Positions 4,971 through 5,590 of a DNA stretch of 5,590 nucleotides are shown piece by piece. Both the position numbers and the translations under genes were made by a program. Position 1 is the stretch's first letter; every line of letters begins with the position of its first letter. The notes below the pieces were generated by a model. It did no database searches. It saw nothing but the letters and a program-made list of their open reading frames with translations, and was not told where the DNA came from. The DNA comes from Nitrospinota bacterium. GTDB taxonomy: Bacteria > Nitrospirota > Thermodesulfovibrionia > Thermodesulfovibrionales > UBA1546. The stretch covers positions 1 to 5,590 of the forward strand of contig JAHILQ010000059.1 in NCBI GenBank assembly GCA_018896985.1, given 5' to 3'.

Positions 4971-5590
4971 TACCATTTATACTCCAGAGAAGCCTGCCCA
5001 TTAATAAGTTTTACCACCGGATACTTTTCCCAGAACTCTATTATGTTCACTGCTGCAAAATCCTGTTCAATCCTGAATATGTTTTCCAGAGGGATTCCCA
5101 TTATATGGCAGAGGATTATCCTGTTCACGCCGCCATGCGCAACAATTGTTATATTTTCAGAGTACAAGCTTTGTTCTGAGAATGCCTTGTTCCACCCTCC
5201 CCCTCGCCCCCTCCCATCAAGGGAGGGGGAATTTTTATATCCCCTCTCCCCTTGCGGGAGAGGGTTAGGGTGAGGGGGATTATGCCTTCCTATTATTTCA
5301 TTTAAAACCCTGATAACCCTCTCTCTTACCTCAATTGTGCTTTCTCCATCAATCGGGCTGTATCTGAGAGGATTTCCTGCCCACGCCTCAAACTCCTGTG
5401 GGTATTTCTCTTTTATTTCTGTGAAAGTCATGCCCTCCCATATGCCAAAGCTTCTTTCTTTCAGGTCTTCTATTACAATGGGTTTTAAGCCATTAGATTC
5501 TGCGATTATCTCAGCGCTCTTTAACGCCCTGCTTAGGGGAGAACAGTAAATGGCAGATAACTTAGAAGATGCACGATGCACGATGCACGA
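4970..5590 (-). CDS. cobC: Histidine phosphatase family protein, likely alpha-ribazole phosphatase; N-terminus beyond window
   Basis: In B12 synthesis this branch-2 histidine phosphatase would remove the 5'-phosphate of alpha-ribazole phosphate (or of adenosylcobalamin 5'-phosphate). The frame is open to the right edge, giving 206 visible residues. The N-terminal RHG motif with the phospho-accepting His must lie outside. Visible, numbered from the edge, are YCSPLSRALKSAEII (15-29), the ERSFGIWEG block with acidic catalytic residues (45-53), and AHGG with the second catalytic His at about 152. A GTG at 5581 is not a real start: it falls inside a heptamer array and lacks the RHG motif. Residues about 104-133 (NPPHPNPLPQGERG...) are encoded by a GC-rich repeat between two conserved segments. 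The TAG stop is formed by the flanking TA plus the first base of a MITE-like element. The fold is certain; the ribazole substrate is inferred from neighbours. Confidence 0.88.
   Translation of the reverse strand, partial: SCIVHRASSKLSAIYCSPLSRALKSAEIIAESNGLKPIVIEDLKERSFGIWEGMTFTEIKEKYPQEFEAWAGNPLRYSPIDGESTIEVRERVIRVLNEIIGRHNPPHPNPLPQGERGYKNSPSLDGRGRGGGWNKAFSEQSLYSENITIVAHGGVNRIILCHIMGIPLENIFRIEQDFAAVNIIEFWEKYPVVKLINGQASLEYKW
5192..5280. repeat. GC-rich double-hairpin repeat (PLPQGERG type) inside cobC
   Basis: Two perfect 9-bp hairpins lie side by side: CCCCCTCCC/GGGAGGGGG with a five-base loop (5207-5229), and CCCTCTCCC/GGGAGAGGG with a five-base loop (5242-5264). Outer sequences CCCCCTCGCCCC (5199-5210) and AGGGTGAGGGGG (5267-5278) are inverted with 10 of 12 matches. 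Base composition is sharply richer in G and C than the surrounding gene. It is read in frame as PPHPNPLPQGERGYKNSPSL and onward to RGRGGGW. From general knowledge, PLPQGER-type peptides mark a widespread dispersed repeat. Confidence 0.85.
5568..5590. repeat. 7-bp tandem array (GATGCAC), at least 3 units, runs off the right edge
   Basis: Three perfect GATGCAC units are followed by GA at the edge, so the full length is unknown. They encode SCIVHRAS in the phosphatase, just before KLSAIYCSPLSRA. This is the loop ahead of the second conserved strand of the histidine phosphatase fold. Confidence 0.85.

Noticed and set aside
5579..5581. GTG as start of the phosphatase gene
   Set aside because: It falls inside a 7-bp repeat array, the frame stays open to the edge, and the essential N-terminal RHG motif would be missing.

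Overview
The window holds five consecutive genes of the late cobalamin (vitamin B12) pathway. All are on the minus strand, so they are transcribed from right to left. In transcription order they are: an alpha-ribazole phosphatase-type enzyme (cobC, 5' end outside the window), cobyric acid synthase (cobQ/cbiP), adenosylcobinamide-phosphate synthase (cbiB), an L-threonine-O-3-phosphate decarboxylase-type aminotransferase (cobD), and cobyrinate a,c-diamide synthase (cbiA, 3' end outside the window). CbiA and CobQ amidate the corrin side chains, CobD makes the aminopropanol-phosphate linker, CbiB attaches it, and CobC acts on the lower-ligand branch. cobQ/cbiB and cbiB/cobD overlap by a few bases, which fits one operon. 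No promoter, riboswitch or convincing terminator is visible, so those must lie outside. There is no gene-free stretch over 300 bases; the largest gap (144 bp, 4826-4969) is almost entirely one repeat element.

The unusual part is how heavily these housekeeping genes are loaded with repeats. (1) Eleven arrays of 7-bp tandem repeats, with several different motifs, sit in frame inside all five genes. They code for low-complexity peptides such as NSKFKIQNSK, SLFTVHCSLFT and NSSLVTCHSSL. (2) Two 60-67 bp palindromic elements with ATTCCC...GGGAAT cores sit inside cbiA and at the 3' end of cobD; the second supplies CobD's last 21 residues and its stop codon. (3) A GC-rich double-hairpin element adds about 30 residues (PHPNPLPQGERG...) to the phosphatase. 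(4) A 129-bp MITE-like element with 12-bp perfect terminal inverted repeats and TA flanks lies between cobC and cobQ. It completes the cobC stop codon and appears to have separated two genes that once overlapped. Every insertion keeps its reading frame open. In the heptamer arrays, variant bases fall where a standard unit would otherwise read as a stop.

Organism: a bacterium of moderate to low GC. In-frame heptamer repeats and the VIPAKAGIQ / PLPQGERG-type repeat peptides are, from memory, common in Nitrospirota, Deltaproteobacteria-like and candidate-phylum genomes from groundwater or sediment. That placement is a weak inference. Gene functions are firm from conserved motifs. The mobility and origin of the repeats are inferred from structure only.
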